The notes beneath the pieces are model-generated. The model did not search any database. It saw only the letters and a list, made by a program, of their open reading frames with translations, and had not been told where the DNA came from. Of a stretch of 64,000 bases of DNA, positions 48,644 to 57,276 are shown in pieces. Both the position numbers and the translations under genes were made by a program. Source of the DNA: JAWCQZ01 sp038869515 [NCBI: Halobacteria archaeon] (GTDB lineage Archaea; Halobacteriota; Syntropharchaeia; JACQPP01); assembly GCA_038869515.1 (NCBI GenBank), contig JAWCQZ010000001.1:381160-445159 (forward strand), in the 5' to 3' direction. Numbering within the stretch: position 1 is the stretch's first letter; each line of letters opens with the position of its first letter.

Positions 48644-49195
48644 ATGGGGCTCGAGGGGGTCCTGAAGGAGATTGAGAACCGCGGCGACCGGGAGGTCCGC
48701 TCCCTCCGGGAGCGCGCCGCCAGGGAGGCGGAGGCTCTCCTCGCGGAGGCCCGGGCCGAGGCGAAACGCATCGTCGAGGCGGCCGAGAAGCAAACCGCCG
48801 AGGAGGCCGCACGCCTGAGGAAGGCGCAGATTCCCGCCGCCGAACTGGAGGCGCGCCGGGAGATGCTCCGCGTGGAGCGGGAGATCCTGGGGACGGTCCT
48901 CGCCCGGACCCTGGAGCAGCTGGCGCGCCTCGACGCCGAGAAGAACCGGGCGTGGCTCTCCCTGCTGGCCAAGCGCGCCCTCCGGGAGGGGGGGCAGAAG
49001 CTCTACGGGAACCCCCGGGACCTCGCGACCCTCAAGGCCCTGGGAGCGGTGGGGGGCGAGGCGCCCTGCGCCGGGGGCGTGGCGGCTGAGGCGGCGGGGG
49101 GGGCCGCCTGGATCGACTACACCTACGACACCCTGCTGGAGGGGGTCTGGCGCGCCTCCCTGAAGGAGATCCACGGGGCGCTTTTCCCGCGGTAG
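48644..49195 (+). CDS. atpE: A-type ATP synthase subunit E (peripheral stalk)
   Basis: 183 residues: N-terminal coiled coil (1-75, ERAAREAEALLAEARAEAKR) pairing with subunit H, and a C-terminal globular domain (WIDYTYDTLLEGVWRASL). Starts 3 nt after subunit K. Confidence 0.9.
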   Translation: MGLEGVLKEIENRGDREVRSLRERAAREAEALLAEARAEAKRIVEAAEKQTAEEAARLRKAQIPAAELEARREMLRVEREILGTVLARTLEQLARLDAEKNRAWLSLLAKRALREGGQKLYGNPRDLATLKALGAVGGEAPCAGGVAAEAAGGAAWIDYTYDTLLEGVWRASLKEIHGALFPR

Positions 49196-49268
49196 GAAGT
49201 GCACAACGCCCCGGAATGGCACCTCAAACTTCGTCGACGGGGCCCGCAAGGCGCGGAGTCCGGCCCTG

Positions 49269-50315
49269 ATGGCCCGGCGCTCCGGCGACGTGGCCTACGC
49301 GGCTACGCGGGCGAAGACGCGGAGGAACCAGCTGCTCCCGGGGGACGCCTACGCCCGGATGCTGCTTATGGAGATTCCCGAGATTTCCCGCGTCCTCGGC
49401 GAGGCGGTCTACCGGCCGGAGATGGAGGCGATGGCCACCCGGTTCCGCGGCGTCGACCTCCTGGAGGAGGCGACCCAGGCCAACTTGGCGCGGACCTACC
49501 GCGAGGTCCTCTCCTTCTCCCGGGGCCCCCTCCGCGAACAGGTGGCCCTCTACCTGCGGCGGTGGGACCTCTGGAACGTGAAGACCATCCTGCGCGGGAA
49601 GTTCGCCCGCGCCCCCGCCGACGAAATCAGGGCCGACCTCATCCCCGCCGGGGAGCTCTCCCCCGCATTCCTCGACGAACTCCTGGAGGCCGGGTCGGCG
49701 GCGGGGGTGGTGGAGGCGCTGAAGGGGACCCCCTTCCACGAGCCGCTGGCGCGGGCCCTGGCCGACTCGGGGCAGGGGGAGGCGGTGAAGAACCTCATGC
49801 CCCTGGAGAACCGGCTCGACCGCCTCTACTACGAGACGCTCCTCGCGCGCCGCCCCGCGACCCGGGCCGACGCGCTCTTCCGCGACTTCGTCCGGGTCGA
49901 GGTGGACGTGGTGAACCTCCGCACCCTCCTCCGGATGAAGGCGGACGACCAGCCCGCCGAGAAGGTCCGGGAGTTCCTGCTCGCCGGGGGCAAATACCTG
50001 AAACCGGAACTGCTGCGGCGGCTCGCTGAGGCTCCCGCCGCCGAGGTCCCCGGGCTCCTCCGGGGGACTCCCCTGGCGGGGGCTCTCTCTCCCTTGGAGC
50101 AGGACCCCCGGGCGACCGGCAAGGCGCTGCGCGCGCTCGAGAAGTTCCACCTCTCAAAGGCGAGGGCCTTCGGCCACGCCTACCCGCTCTCCGCCCTGCC
50201 GGTCCTCGACCTCCTCCTGCGGAAGAAGAACGAGGTGGACAACATCCGCATCATCGCGCGGGGGAAGGAGGCGGGGATGGGGGAGGAGGAGATTCGAGAG
50301 CAGTTGGTGATGTAA
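49269..50315 (+). CDS. atpC: A-type ATP synthase subunit C (central stalk socket)
   Basis: 348 residues, all-helical funnel protein linking the c-ring to the central shaft. Motifs YAATRAKTRRNQLL, DLWNVKTILRGK, EVDVVNLRTLLRMK and C-terminal KKNEVDNIRIIARGKEAG mark the three-fold repeats of the family. A 73-nt gap precedes it. The operon ends here; F, A, B and D subunits are not in the window. Confidence 0.93.
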   Translation: MARRSGDVAYAATRAKTRRNQLLPGDAYARMLLMEIPEISRVLGEAVYRPEMEAMATRFRGVDLLEEATQANLARTYREVLSFSRGPLREQVALYLRRWDLWNVKTILRGKFARAPADEIRADLIPAGELSPAFLDELLEAGSAAGVVEALKGTPFHEPLARALADSGQGEAVKNLMPLENRLDRLYYETLLARRPATRADALFRDFVRVEVDVVNLRTLLRMKADDQPAEKVREFLLAGGKYLKPELLRRLAEAPAAEVPGLLRGTPLAGALSPLEQDPRATGKALRALEKFHLSKARAFGHAYPLSALPVLDLLLRKKNEVDNIRIIARGKEAGMGEEEIREQLVM

Positions 50316-50357
50316 GGCCGCGCTCTTCAGGATGCTTTCGCCCTGCGCTTACAGAGA

Positions 50358-50490
50358 TTTTATTGTGTGAGGAGATTATGGCGCGGAACCCTGCCCTCTG
50401 CTCGCGCTTCGCGCTCGCTTCGGGCGGGTTCCGCGAGGGCCGACCCCCGGGAACCTCGTTGCGCGGAAAGCGGCCTATGTTCTGTTGGCG
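50358..50490 (+). ncRNA. possible structured non-coding RNA after the ATPase operon
   Basis: In the 237-nt gap, TTTTATT (50358-50364) is a TATA-like box. About 20 nt later CGCGGAACC (50382-50390) pairs with GGTTCCGCG (50427-50435), enclosing GCCC/GGGC and a GCGC-TTC-GCGC hairpin; CGAGG/CCTCG (50434-50458) can form a second stem. The region ends with GGCCTATGTTCTG, also found after the hairpin at 61-99. An 88-codon frame across it has no protein-like character. No known RNA family was recognised. Confidence 0.3.
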
Positions 50491-50552
50491 ATTCGTGGAC
50501 CTCCCCACTACGGGGGGGCGTTTGAATTGGAAAAGGTTGCGCCGCGGTCGCG

Positions 50553-52814
50553 CTACTTCAACTCCGCTTCGACTTTGCCCCCCCTTCCCGCGCGGGTGGC
50601 GAACCGAATCCACAACGCTCCGTCCTTGACTCCGTGGGCCGCGCCCTCCGCCCCTTCGGCCTCCACCGACGCGAGGGGTCCGGCGCCGCGGATGCGGACC
50701 TCCCAGGTGCGGCCCCGGGCTCCCGGGCCCACGGCCACCCGCAGGGAGGGGTCCCGGCGGTGGAGAGATGCGACGGTGTCGCCGTCGTCCTCCGCGAGCA
50801 GGAGCCGGGCGTTACCGTCCCCGTCCGGGAACGCCTCCAGGAAGAGGGGGTCGGGGCGGGCTTCGGCAGGGGTCCCCTCCGGGGCCAGAGGGAGAAGGGT
50901 CCCCTCCCGGACGAGGAGGGGCAGCCTCTCCAGGGGAGCGGGAACCTCGGCCCAGCCGGGGCCCCGGCGGAGCTCGCCGCTCCACCAGTCGGTCCAGGCG
51001 CCATCGGGGAGGTAGAGCCGTTTCGTCGTCGCCCCCTCCTCCAGCACCGGCGCCACGAGGATGGAGGGGCCGAGCATGTATTGGGCGTCGAGGGCGTGGG
51101 TCTCCGGGTCGCCGGGGAACTCCAGGGCCATCGGCCTCAGGAGGGGGAGGCCGGTCCGGGACGCCTCGTGCGCGCAAGAGTAGAGGTAGGGGACGAGCCG
51201 CTGGCGGAGGCCCAGATGCTCCTTGAACACCGCCAGCGCCCGCTCGCCGTAGAGCCACGGCTCGCGGGGGGTGGTCCCGTGGCAGCGGGCGTGGCTCACG
51301 AAGAGGCCGAACTGCGCCCACCGGATGTAGAGTTCCTCGGTGGGGGTCCCGAAGAACCCCCCGATGTCGTGGCTCCAGTGGGCGAGGCCCGACAGGGCCG
51401 CGTTCAGCCCTCCGCGGAGGAGGTGGGGCAGGTCGAGCCAGCGGCAGCGGGTGTCGCCCGACCAGTGGACCGGGTAGCGCTGGGAGCCCGCCCAGGCGGA
51501 GCGCGCCCAGACCATCCCCCGCCCGTGGACCCGCTCCACCGCCTCGAAGACCGCCCGGTTGTAGAGGAGGGGGTAGAGGTTGTGGACCTGCCGGCCGCCC
51601 CCGGCGCCGAACTCGCCCCACGGCGGCGCCTCCTCCCCGTAGTCGGTCTTGAACGTCGCCGCGCCCTCCCTGAGGAGGCTCTCGAGCCGGCCCCCGAGCC
51701 ACGACCGCCCCTCGGGCCGGGTGAAGTCCACCGGAACCGCGAAGGGGTTGTCCATGGAGGCGGCGGGTTTTCCTCCGGCAGTCGGCAGGAGCCCCATGGA
51801 CTCGGCCTCCCGGTAGATGGGGAACCCCTTCGGCAGGTAGGGGTTCATCCAGAGGCAGAGGCGGACCCCCCGCTTCCGGAGCCAGGAGGCGAGGCCGGGC
51901 GGGTCGGGGAAGCGCCCCTCGGCCCACTCCCCGGTGAATGCGTCCCGGACGAGGCGCCTCCGCCCCCTCAACCAGAGGGGGTCGAGGCTCACGACGCCGA
52001 CCGGGATCCCGTGGCGCCCCGCCTCCTCGACCACCCGCTCCACCTCGGCCCGGCTCGGATACATGCACCGGGAGAGCCAGAGGCCGAACGACCACCGGGG
52101 CGGGACGGGCGGCCGGCCGGCAAGGGCGGTGTAGGTCCCGACGAGGTCGGCGGGGGTCGCTCCGTGGAGGAGGAAGAGGTCGAGGGGGCCCTCGGCGAAG
52201 ACGCGGAGGCGGCCCCCCTCCGCCACCCAGAGGGAGCGGGTGGTGGAGTGGAGGAAGAGGGCGCGCCCCCGGCAGGAGAGGAGGAGCGGGATCGGCTTGT
52301 AGGAGCGGCTTCCCACCGAGTTGGCCAGGGTGTCCACGCACCAGAGCAGGTGGCGCCCGCCCCGGAGGTCCCAGGCGGCGAACCGCTCCCCGAGGCCCCA
52401 GAGGTGCTCGTGCTCCTCGAGGGGGAGCTCGAATACCCACCCCCGGACCTCCCGGCGTTTCGGGTCGGACCAGAGGCCCACCCGCAGCGGCAGCGGAGGC
52501 GCCGGCAGGAGGAGGCGCTCGCCCTCCGCCTTGGCCCCCGCGACGGGGGTGCCGCGGACCTCTCCCGCGAGGATCCCGGACAGCACCTCCCCGGGGCTCC
52601 GGACCCGGACCCACCCGGGGGCCGCCTCGACCGCCAGGTCGCCCCCCTCGGTCTCGATTCGGGGACCGCTCCCGGTGGGGACGAGCCACCGAACCCGGGG
52701 CTCCGGGAACTCCAACTCCCGCTTCTCCCGGAGCCTCTGGAGGGGGAGGAGGGGGAGGCCGGGGGCGAAGAGGCTGAGGTTGTCGAGGGTTGTCCGGAGG
52801 CCGCCTTTCACCAT
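50553..52814 (-). CDS. glycoside hydrolase family 31 (alpha-glucosidase/alpha-xylosidase type)
   Basis: 753-residue retaining glycosidase. N-terminal beta-sandwich, then the barrel with the nucleophile Asp in ATFKTDYGEEAP and acid/base Asp in VHWSGDTRCRW, and C-terminal beta domains. KTD(Y/F)GE resembles the alpha-xylosidase YicI subgroup. No signal peptide, so it acts on imported or internal oligosaccharides. No sugar transporter is adjacent. Confidence 0.92.
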   Translation of the reverse strand: MVKGGLRTTLDNLSLFAPGLPLLPLQRLREKRELEFPEPRVRWLVPTGSGPRIETEGGDLAVEAAPGWVRVRSPGEVLSGILAGEVRGTPVAGAKAEGERLLLPAPPLPLRVGLWSDPKRREVRGWVFELPLEEHEHLWGLGERFAAWDLRGGRHLLWCVDTLANSVGSRSYKPIPLLLSCRGRALFLHSTTRSLWVAEGGRLRVFAEGPLDLFLLHGATPADLVGTYTALAGRPPVPPRWSFGLWLSRCMYPSRAEVERVVEEAGRHGIPVGVVSLDPLWLRGRRRLVRDAFTGEWAEGRFPDPPGLASWLRKRGVRLCLWMNPYLPKGFPIYREAESMGLLPTAGGKPAASMDNPFAVPVDFTRPEGRSWLGGRLESLLREGAATFKTDYGEEAPPWGEFGAGGGRQVHNLYPLLYNRAVFEAVERVHGRGMVWARSAWAGSQRYPVHWSGDTRCRWLDLPHLLRGGLNAALSGLAHWSHDIGGFFGTPTEELYIRWAQFGLFVSHARCHGTTPREPWLYGERALAVFKEHLGLRQRLVPYLYSCAHEASRTGLPLLRPMALEFPGDPETHALDAQYMLGPSILVAPVLEEGATTKRLYLPDGAWTDWWSGELRRGPGWAEVPAPLERLPLLVREGTLLPLAPEGTPAEARPDPLFLEAFPDGDGNARLLLAEDDGDTVASLHRRDPSLRVAVGPGARGRTWEVRIRGAGPLASVEAEGAEGAAHGVKDGALWIRFATRAGRGGKVEAELK

Positions 52815-52903
52815 GTCAAGCCGGCGGGCCGTTCCCTGAGAGGACCACCGTTTCTGCGGTCATCTCCCGCCGCTGGGGGGCCGGGGCGGAATAATCCACC
52901 GGA

Positions 52904-53923
52904 CTATTTTCGCGAGAGCCGCGCCGCGATGGTCTCCGCCATCTGGCTGGCCCGGGCGCTCCCGTTCAGGTCGTAGGTGACCACACCGTCGGCGATGGTC
53001 TTCTCGGTGGCGGCCTCGATCTCCCGGGCCAGTTTGGAGAGCTTGAGGTAGTCGAGGAGCATCGCCCCGGCGAGGATGGTGCCTGTAGGATTGGCCTTGT
53101 CCTGGCCCTTGTACTTGGGCGCCGCCCCGTGGGCCGGCTCGAACATCGCGTAGGTGTCGCCGTAGTTCGCGGAGGGGATGAGGCCGATGGAGCCCACGAG
53201 AGCCGAGCACTCCTCGCTCAGGATGTCCATGAAGAGGTTGGTGCTCAGCAGCACCTTCTGGTTGAACTGGGCGGGGTTCTTCACAACCTGCTGCGCCGCG
53301 TTGTCGATGTGCATCTCCTCGAGGGTGATGGAGGGGAACTTCTTGGCTGCCGCCCGCGTCTCCTCGAGGAAGAGGCCGTCCGACTCCTTGAGGATGTTCG
53401 ACTTGTGGATGGCCACCACCGTCTTCCACTTTCGGGCCTGTGCCGCCTCGAGGGCGGATTTGGCCACCCGGCGGCAGGAGCCGCGGGAGACACGCCGCAG
53501 GGCCACCACGATGTCGTCGGTGATCCAGACCTCCCGGCCGAAGTAGAGCCCCTCGGTGGACTCCCGGACGCAGAGGAAATCCACGTCCCCGAGGCGCCTC
53601 GGGGTCTTGGGGTGGGTCCGGATGGGGCGGACGTTGGCGTAGAGGTCGAAGTGCTGCCGGATGGAGACCGCCACGCTCTTCGGAGAGTGGGGGCCGCCCG
53701 GGGTGACCGTCGGGCCCTTGAAGCAGGCGTCGGCGTCCTCCAGAATCTCCCAGGTCGCCTCCGGGATGAGGGTGTCCCCCTTCTTCTTCTCCCACCACTC
53801 GGACCCCGCCTCGCACTCGATGAACTCCACGGGGGCCGCCACCGCCTTCAGGACCTTGAGGAGCCCGGCGGTCAGCTCCGGCCCCACGCCGTCCCCCCGG
53901 ATCAGCGCGACGGTCTTCGCCAT
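52904..53923 (-). CDS. isocitrate/isopropylmalate/homoisocitrate dehydrogenase family protein
   Basis: 339 residues of the beta-decarboxylating dehydrogenase family: VALIRGDGVGPEL, VRESTEGLYFGRE, KSNILKESDGLF, GSIGLIPSANYGD, FEPAHGAAPKY and NPTGTILAGAM. The size fits NAD-dependent isocitrate or homoisocitrate dehydrogenase. It follows an acetylornithine/LysJ-type aminotransferase by one base, so a role in lysine or arginine synthesis is possible, but isocitrate is an equal candidate. Confidence 0.85.
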   Translation of the reverse strand: MAKTVALIRGDGVGPELTAGLLKVLKAVAAPVEFIECEAGSEWWEKKKGDTLIPEATWEILEDADACFKGPTVTPGGPHSPKSVAVSIRQHFDLYANVRPIRTHPKTPRRLGDVDFLCVRESTEGLYFGREVWITDDIVVALRRVSRGSCRRVAKSALEAAQARKWKTVVAIHKSNILKESDGLFLEETRAAAKKFPSITLEEMHIDNAAQQVVKNPAQFNQKVLLSTNLFMDILSEECSALVGSIGLIPSANYGDTYAMFEPAHGAAPKYKGQDKANPTGTILAGAMLLDYLKLSKLAREIEAATEKTIADGVVTYDLNGSARASQMAETIAARLSRK

Positions 53924-53924
53924 G

Positions 53925-55139
53925 TCAGGGGCGGACGGGCGGCGGGCTCAAAACGTTTCCGGATGCCCCCGGGGCCGGCCCCAGGCGGCCGAGTTCGGCC
54001 TTGAGGGCGGCGACCACCTGGTCCACCTCCCTCTCCGAGACGGTCAAGGGGGGCAGCAACCGCAGAACGTCGGGTCCGGTGGTGTTGATGAGAATCTTTC
54101 TCTTCCGCATCCGCTCCACCACCTCCTCTCCCCTCTCCCGCAGGGCGATCCCGGCGAAGAGGCCCCGCCCCCGGACCTCCTTGACCCGGTCGCCCGGGAT
54201 GGCCCGGAGCCCCTCCAGGAGCCTCGCGCCCAGTTTGGCGGCCCGTTCGACCAGCTTCTGCTTTTCGAGCGTGGAGAGGACCGCGAGGCCGGCGGCGCAG
54301 GAGAGGGGGTTGCCGCCGAAGGTGGAGCCGTGGTCCCCCGGTCCGAACTTGAGCCCCCACGCCTCCTTCGCGACCACCGCGCCGAGGGGGAGGCCGCCGC
54401 CGAGCGCCTTGCCGAGGGCCAGGATGTCGGGCTGGACTCCGGCGTGGTCCTTCGCGAACCACCGGCCGGTCCGGCCGAGGCCGGTCTGGACCTCGTCGAG
54501 GATGAGGAGCGCCCCCTTCTCGTCGCAGAGCGCGCGGACCTCCCTCAGGTAGTCGTCCGAGGCGACGTGGACCCCGCCCTCCCCCTGAATGGGCTCGAGG
54601 ATGACCCCGGCGGTGTCGGGGCCGACGACGAAGCGGAGCGCCTTGATGTCGTTGTAGGGGACGAACTTGACCGACTTCAGGAGGATGTGGGAGAAGGGGT
54701 CGCGGAACCGCCGGTCGTGGGTGACGCTCAGCGCCCCGATGGTGCGGCCGTGGAAGGCGTCGTGCGCCGCGACAAACTCGCGCCTCCCGGTCGCCTTCGC
54801 GGCCAGTTTCAGCGCCCCCTCGACCGCTTCCGCGCCCGAGTTGCAGAAGAAGGTGCGCTCCAGGCCCGACACCTTCGCGAGCCGCTCGGCCAGGGCCACC
54901 TGGGGCTCGGCGAGGTAGTGGTTGGAGACGTGGAGATATCTGCGGACCTGCTCCTGGATGGCCTTGAGAACGGCGGGGTGGCGGTGGCCGAGGAGGTTCA
55001 CGGAGACCCCCGAGAAGAAGTCGAGGTATTTCCGGCCCGAGGCGTCCCAGAGGTAGTTTCCCTCGGCGCGGGAGACCGCCACGGGCTGCCGCTTGTAGGT
55101 GGGGATGAGGACCCTCTTCTCGCGGTCGGTGAGGCTCAC
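53925..55139 (-). CDS. class III aminotransferase (acetylornithine/LysJ/GABA-type)
   Basis: 404-residue PLP enzyme: NSGAEAVEGALKLA, FHGRTIGALSVTH, ILDEVQTGLGRTG with catalytic Lys in LALGKALGGGLPLG and GSTFGGNPL. Transfers the terminal amino group of an omega-amino acid to 2-oxoglutarate; acetylornithine, LysW-aminoadipate semialdehyde and GABA types cannot be separated here. Leaderless GTG start with TATTATTTG (55162-55170) about 27 nt upstream; first gene of the pair with the dehydrogenase. Confidence 0.88.
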   Translation of the reverse strand: MSLTDREKRVLIPTYKRQPVAVSRAEGNYLWDASGRKYLDFFSGVSVNLLGHRHPAVLKAIQEQVRRYLHVSNHYLAEPQVALAERLAKVSGLERTFFCNSGAEAVEGALKLAAKATGRREFVAAHDAFHGRTIGALSVTHDRRFRDPFSHILLKSVKFVPYNDIKALRFVVGPDTAGVILEPIQGEGGVHVASDDYLREVRALCDEKGALLILDEVQTGLGRTGRWFAKDHAGVQPDILALGKALGGGLPLGAVVAKEAWGLKFGPGDHGSTFGGNPLSCAAGLAVLSTLEKQKLVERAAKLGARLLEGLRAIPGDRVKEVRGRGLFAGIALRERGEEVVERMRKRKILINTTGPDVLRLLPPLTVSEREVDQVVAALKAELGRLGPAPGASGNVLSPPPVRP

Positions 55140-55297
55140 GGCGTCCTGTGGGCGGGGGAGGCAAATAATACTTTGGAGGTGGGGCGTTCGCGGCCACCGA
55201 TTCCTGTTTTGCGACTATTTCCGCCGTTTCGGACCTCCGGCGCCCTGCGGGGGGCGGGAAAAACGGATAAATCCGCGCGGACCCTACCGTCAACCCC

Positions 55298-56488
55298 ATG
55301 GCGCCCTCCCGGTGTCTCTGGGCGGTTCTCTGGGCCGCGCTCCTCTTCGCGCCGGCCGAGGCGGCATGCTTCAACCAGCCCAAGACCCTCGCCGGGAAAA
55401 TCCTCGACTCCGCCGACGGCGTCGCCACAGCCACTTCCAGCAACACCGTGGTGTCCGCTCCCAGGAACGGCATCTACGCCAACTCGACCCAAATCGTCAA
55501 CCGCTCCTTCTTCTACGACGCCGGCTCCCTCTGGGGGACCTGGTGCGTGGGCGACCCCATCACGGTGAGCATCGCCACATCGGCGGGACAGGGGACCTAC
55601 ACGGCCGCCACCTCGAAGAGCCTCACCACCGACAACCCGGAGGTCTTCCCCGACGCCACCCTGCAGGCCCCCGCTCCGACCCCCACACCCACCCCAACTC
55701 CCACTCCCACCCCGACCCCGACACCCGTTCCAACCCCAACACCCGCCCCGACCCCCGCACCCCCGGCCGCCGGGGGCGGCGGAGGCGGAGGGGGTGGCGG
55801 GGGAGGCGGCGCTTCGGAAGCGGCACCCCCGCCGCCCCCGCCTCCCGCCCCCGTGACCGAGGCGGCCCGGGTGGAGTTGCCCCCCGTGACCGCCGGCCAG
55901 GTGGCCTCCATCCCCGTGGCCTCGACCCCCATCCAGGAGATTGCGGTCGAGGCGGCCCGGAACATCCGGGAGGCGGTGCGCATCGAGACGCAGCGGTTCT
56001 CCGCCAGGCCCTCCACGGCCTCCTCCTCCCCGTCGGGCCGCGCCTACGCCTACCTCGCCATCGAGGCCCCGGCCCTCGACCCCGGAGACGTGGCCAGGGT
56101 GACGCTCAAGGCCAAGGTGGAGAAGGTGTGGGCCGCCACCCACAAAATCGCCCCCGAGAGCCTGAAGGTCGAGCGCTACACCGTGACCTGGGTCCCCCTC
56201 CCGACCCGCGTGGAGTCGCAGGACGCCCGGTTCATCCACCTCAAAGCGGAGAGCCCCGGCCTCTCATTCTTCGCCATCACCGGGGAGGAGGGGAGCGCGG
56301 TGAGGCCCGGCCTCGCCCCGGCTGCGCCCTCGGCGACGCCGCCCCCCACGCCCGCCCCCTCCGCAGTCTACCTGCCTCCGGTGGGCGGCCCGGGGGCGGG
56401 GCCCGCCCGGAGCCCCGGGTTCGAGGCGGCTCTCGCGGGGATCTCCCTCGCCGCGGCCCTCTTCGCCTGCCGGAACCCCCGCCGATGA
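55298..56488 (+). CDS. secreted PGF-CTERM surface protein 1 of a tandem pair
   Basis: 396 residues: signal peptide (1-23), an N-terminal domain (CFNQPKTLAGKILDSADGVA ... LWGTWCVGDPITV, one Cys at each end), a TP-repeat and poly-Gly linker (about 125-185), a second domain with a PGF-pre-PGF-like ending (SPGLSFFAITGEE), another Pro-rich spacer, then RSPGFEAALAGISLAAALFA and basic tail CRNPRR. This is an archaeosortase-type anchor. GGATAAATCC about 30 nt upstream is the promoter. Its stop overlaps the next gene start. Confidence 0.75.
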   Translation: MAPSRCLWAVLWAALLFAPAEAACFNQPKTLAGKILDSADGVATATSSNTVVSAPRNGIYANSTQIVNRSFFYDAGSLWGTWCVGDPITVSIATSAGQGTYTAATSKSLTTDNPEVFPDATLQAPAPTPTPTPTPTPTPTPTPVPTPTPAPTPAPPAAGGGGGGGGGGGGGASEAAPPPPPPPAPVTEAARVELPPVTAGQVASIPVASTPIQEIAVEAARNIREAVRIETQRFSARPSTASSSPSGRAYAYLAIEAPALDPGDVARVTLKAKVEKVWAATHKIAPESLKVERYTVTWVPLPTRVESQDARFIHLKAESPGLSFFAITGEEGSAVRPGLAPAAPSATPPPTPAPSAVYLPPVGGPGAGPARSPGFEAALAGISLAAALFACRNPRR

Positions 56489-57276
56489 GGCCCCTGGGCA
56501 CGGCGCTCCTCCTGGCCCTGCTTCTCGCCGCGGCGGCCCCCGCCGCCGCCCAGGTGTGCCAGGCGCTCCCGAAGCAGGTGACGGGGCGCATCCTGCCCTC
56601 GGCCGACGGGGTTGCCACCGCCACCTCCCCCGGGTTCACGGCGACCGCCACCAACACACGGACCGGGGCGGCGGCCACTTCAACGGCCCCGACCGGAAGC
56701 TCCTTCTGGTTCGACGCCGGCTCTTCGTGGGGGACCTGGTGCATCGGCGACACGGTCCAGGTTGCGGTGAGGGTGACCACCGGCTCGGGGCCCTACTCCG
56801 CGGCGGTCACCAAGCCACTCACCAGCGCGAACCCGGAGGTCTTCCCCGACGCCACCCTGGCCGCCGGAGAGCCTCCGCCGCCCCCGGTGGCCGCCCCTCC
56901 CACCCCGGCGCCGACGGTGGTCCCCTCCCCGGCTGCCACCGCCGCTCCAGCCGCCTCCCCCTCCGGCGCCGGAGGCCCAGTCGCGCCTGCCGCACCGGTT
57001 CCGGGCACCCCGGCCACCCCCCGGCCGACAGCGACGTCGGCCTCCGCTCCGCGGGCCGCGCCAGGGGAGCCCGGAGCGACCCCCGCCCCCGCCGCCACGC
57101 CCCTCCCGGGTGAGGGGGCGTTCTTGCCGCCGGTTCCCGCCAGCCCCGTCCGGAGCCCCGGCTTCGGGGCGGCGGCGGTCGCGGCGGGGCTGGGACTGGC
57201 GGCGCTATTCGGCGGCCGTCAGGCCGAGGCGGCGGGCCCGAGCCGGGCGAGGTTCACGCGGCGCAACTCCTGGTAG
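56485..57276 (+). CDS. secreted PGF-CTERM surface protein 2 of a tandem pair
   Basis: 263 residues: signal peptide, a domain clearly duplicated from the preceding protein (VTGRILPSADGVATATSPGF ... SSWGTWCIGDTVQVAV; NPEVFPDATL ends both), a long Pro/Ala/Thr-rich stalk, then VRSPGFGAAAVAAGLGLAAL as PGF-CTERM signal. It lacks the second domain of its neighbour. The reading frame continues 25 residues past the membrane helix because it overlaps the convergent ParA-like gene by 58 nt. Coupled by ATGA. Confidence 0.7.
   Translation: MRPLGTALLLALLLAAAAPAAAQVCQALPKQVTGRILPSADGVATATSPGFTATATNTRTGAAATSTAPTGSSFWFDAGSSWGTWCIGDTVQVAVRVTTGSGPYSAAVTKPLTSANPEVFPDATLAAGEPPPPPVAAPPTPAPTVVPSPAATAAPAASPSGAGGPVAPAAPVPGTPATPRPTATSASAPRAAPGEPGATPAPAATPLPGEGAFLPPVPASPVRSPGFGAAAVAAGLGLAALFGGRQAEAAGPSRARFTRRNSW

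Noticed and set aside
50363-50629. An 88-codon forward frame in the gap after the ATPase operon
   Set aside because: It overlaps the 3' end of the GH31 gene, has Arg/Pro/Ser-biased sequence and lies over strong hairpins; a structured RNA or spacer fits better.
55679-55810. Tandem CCNACN and GGN repeats that could be a microsatellite or CRISPR-like array
   Set aside because: They stay in frame and encode the TP-rich and Gly-rich linkers of a surface protein; no spacers are present.
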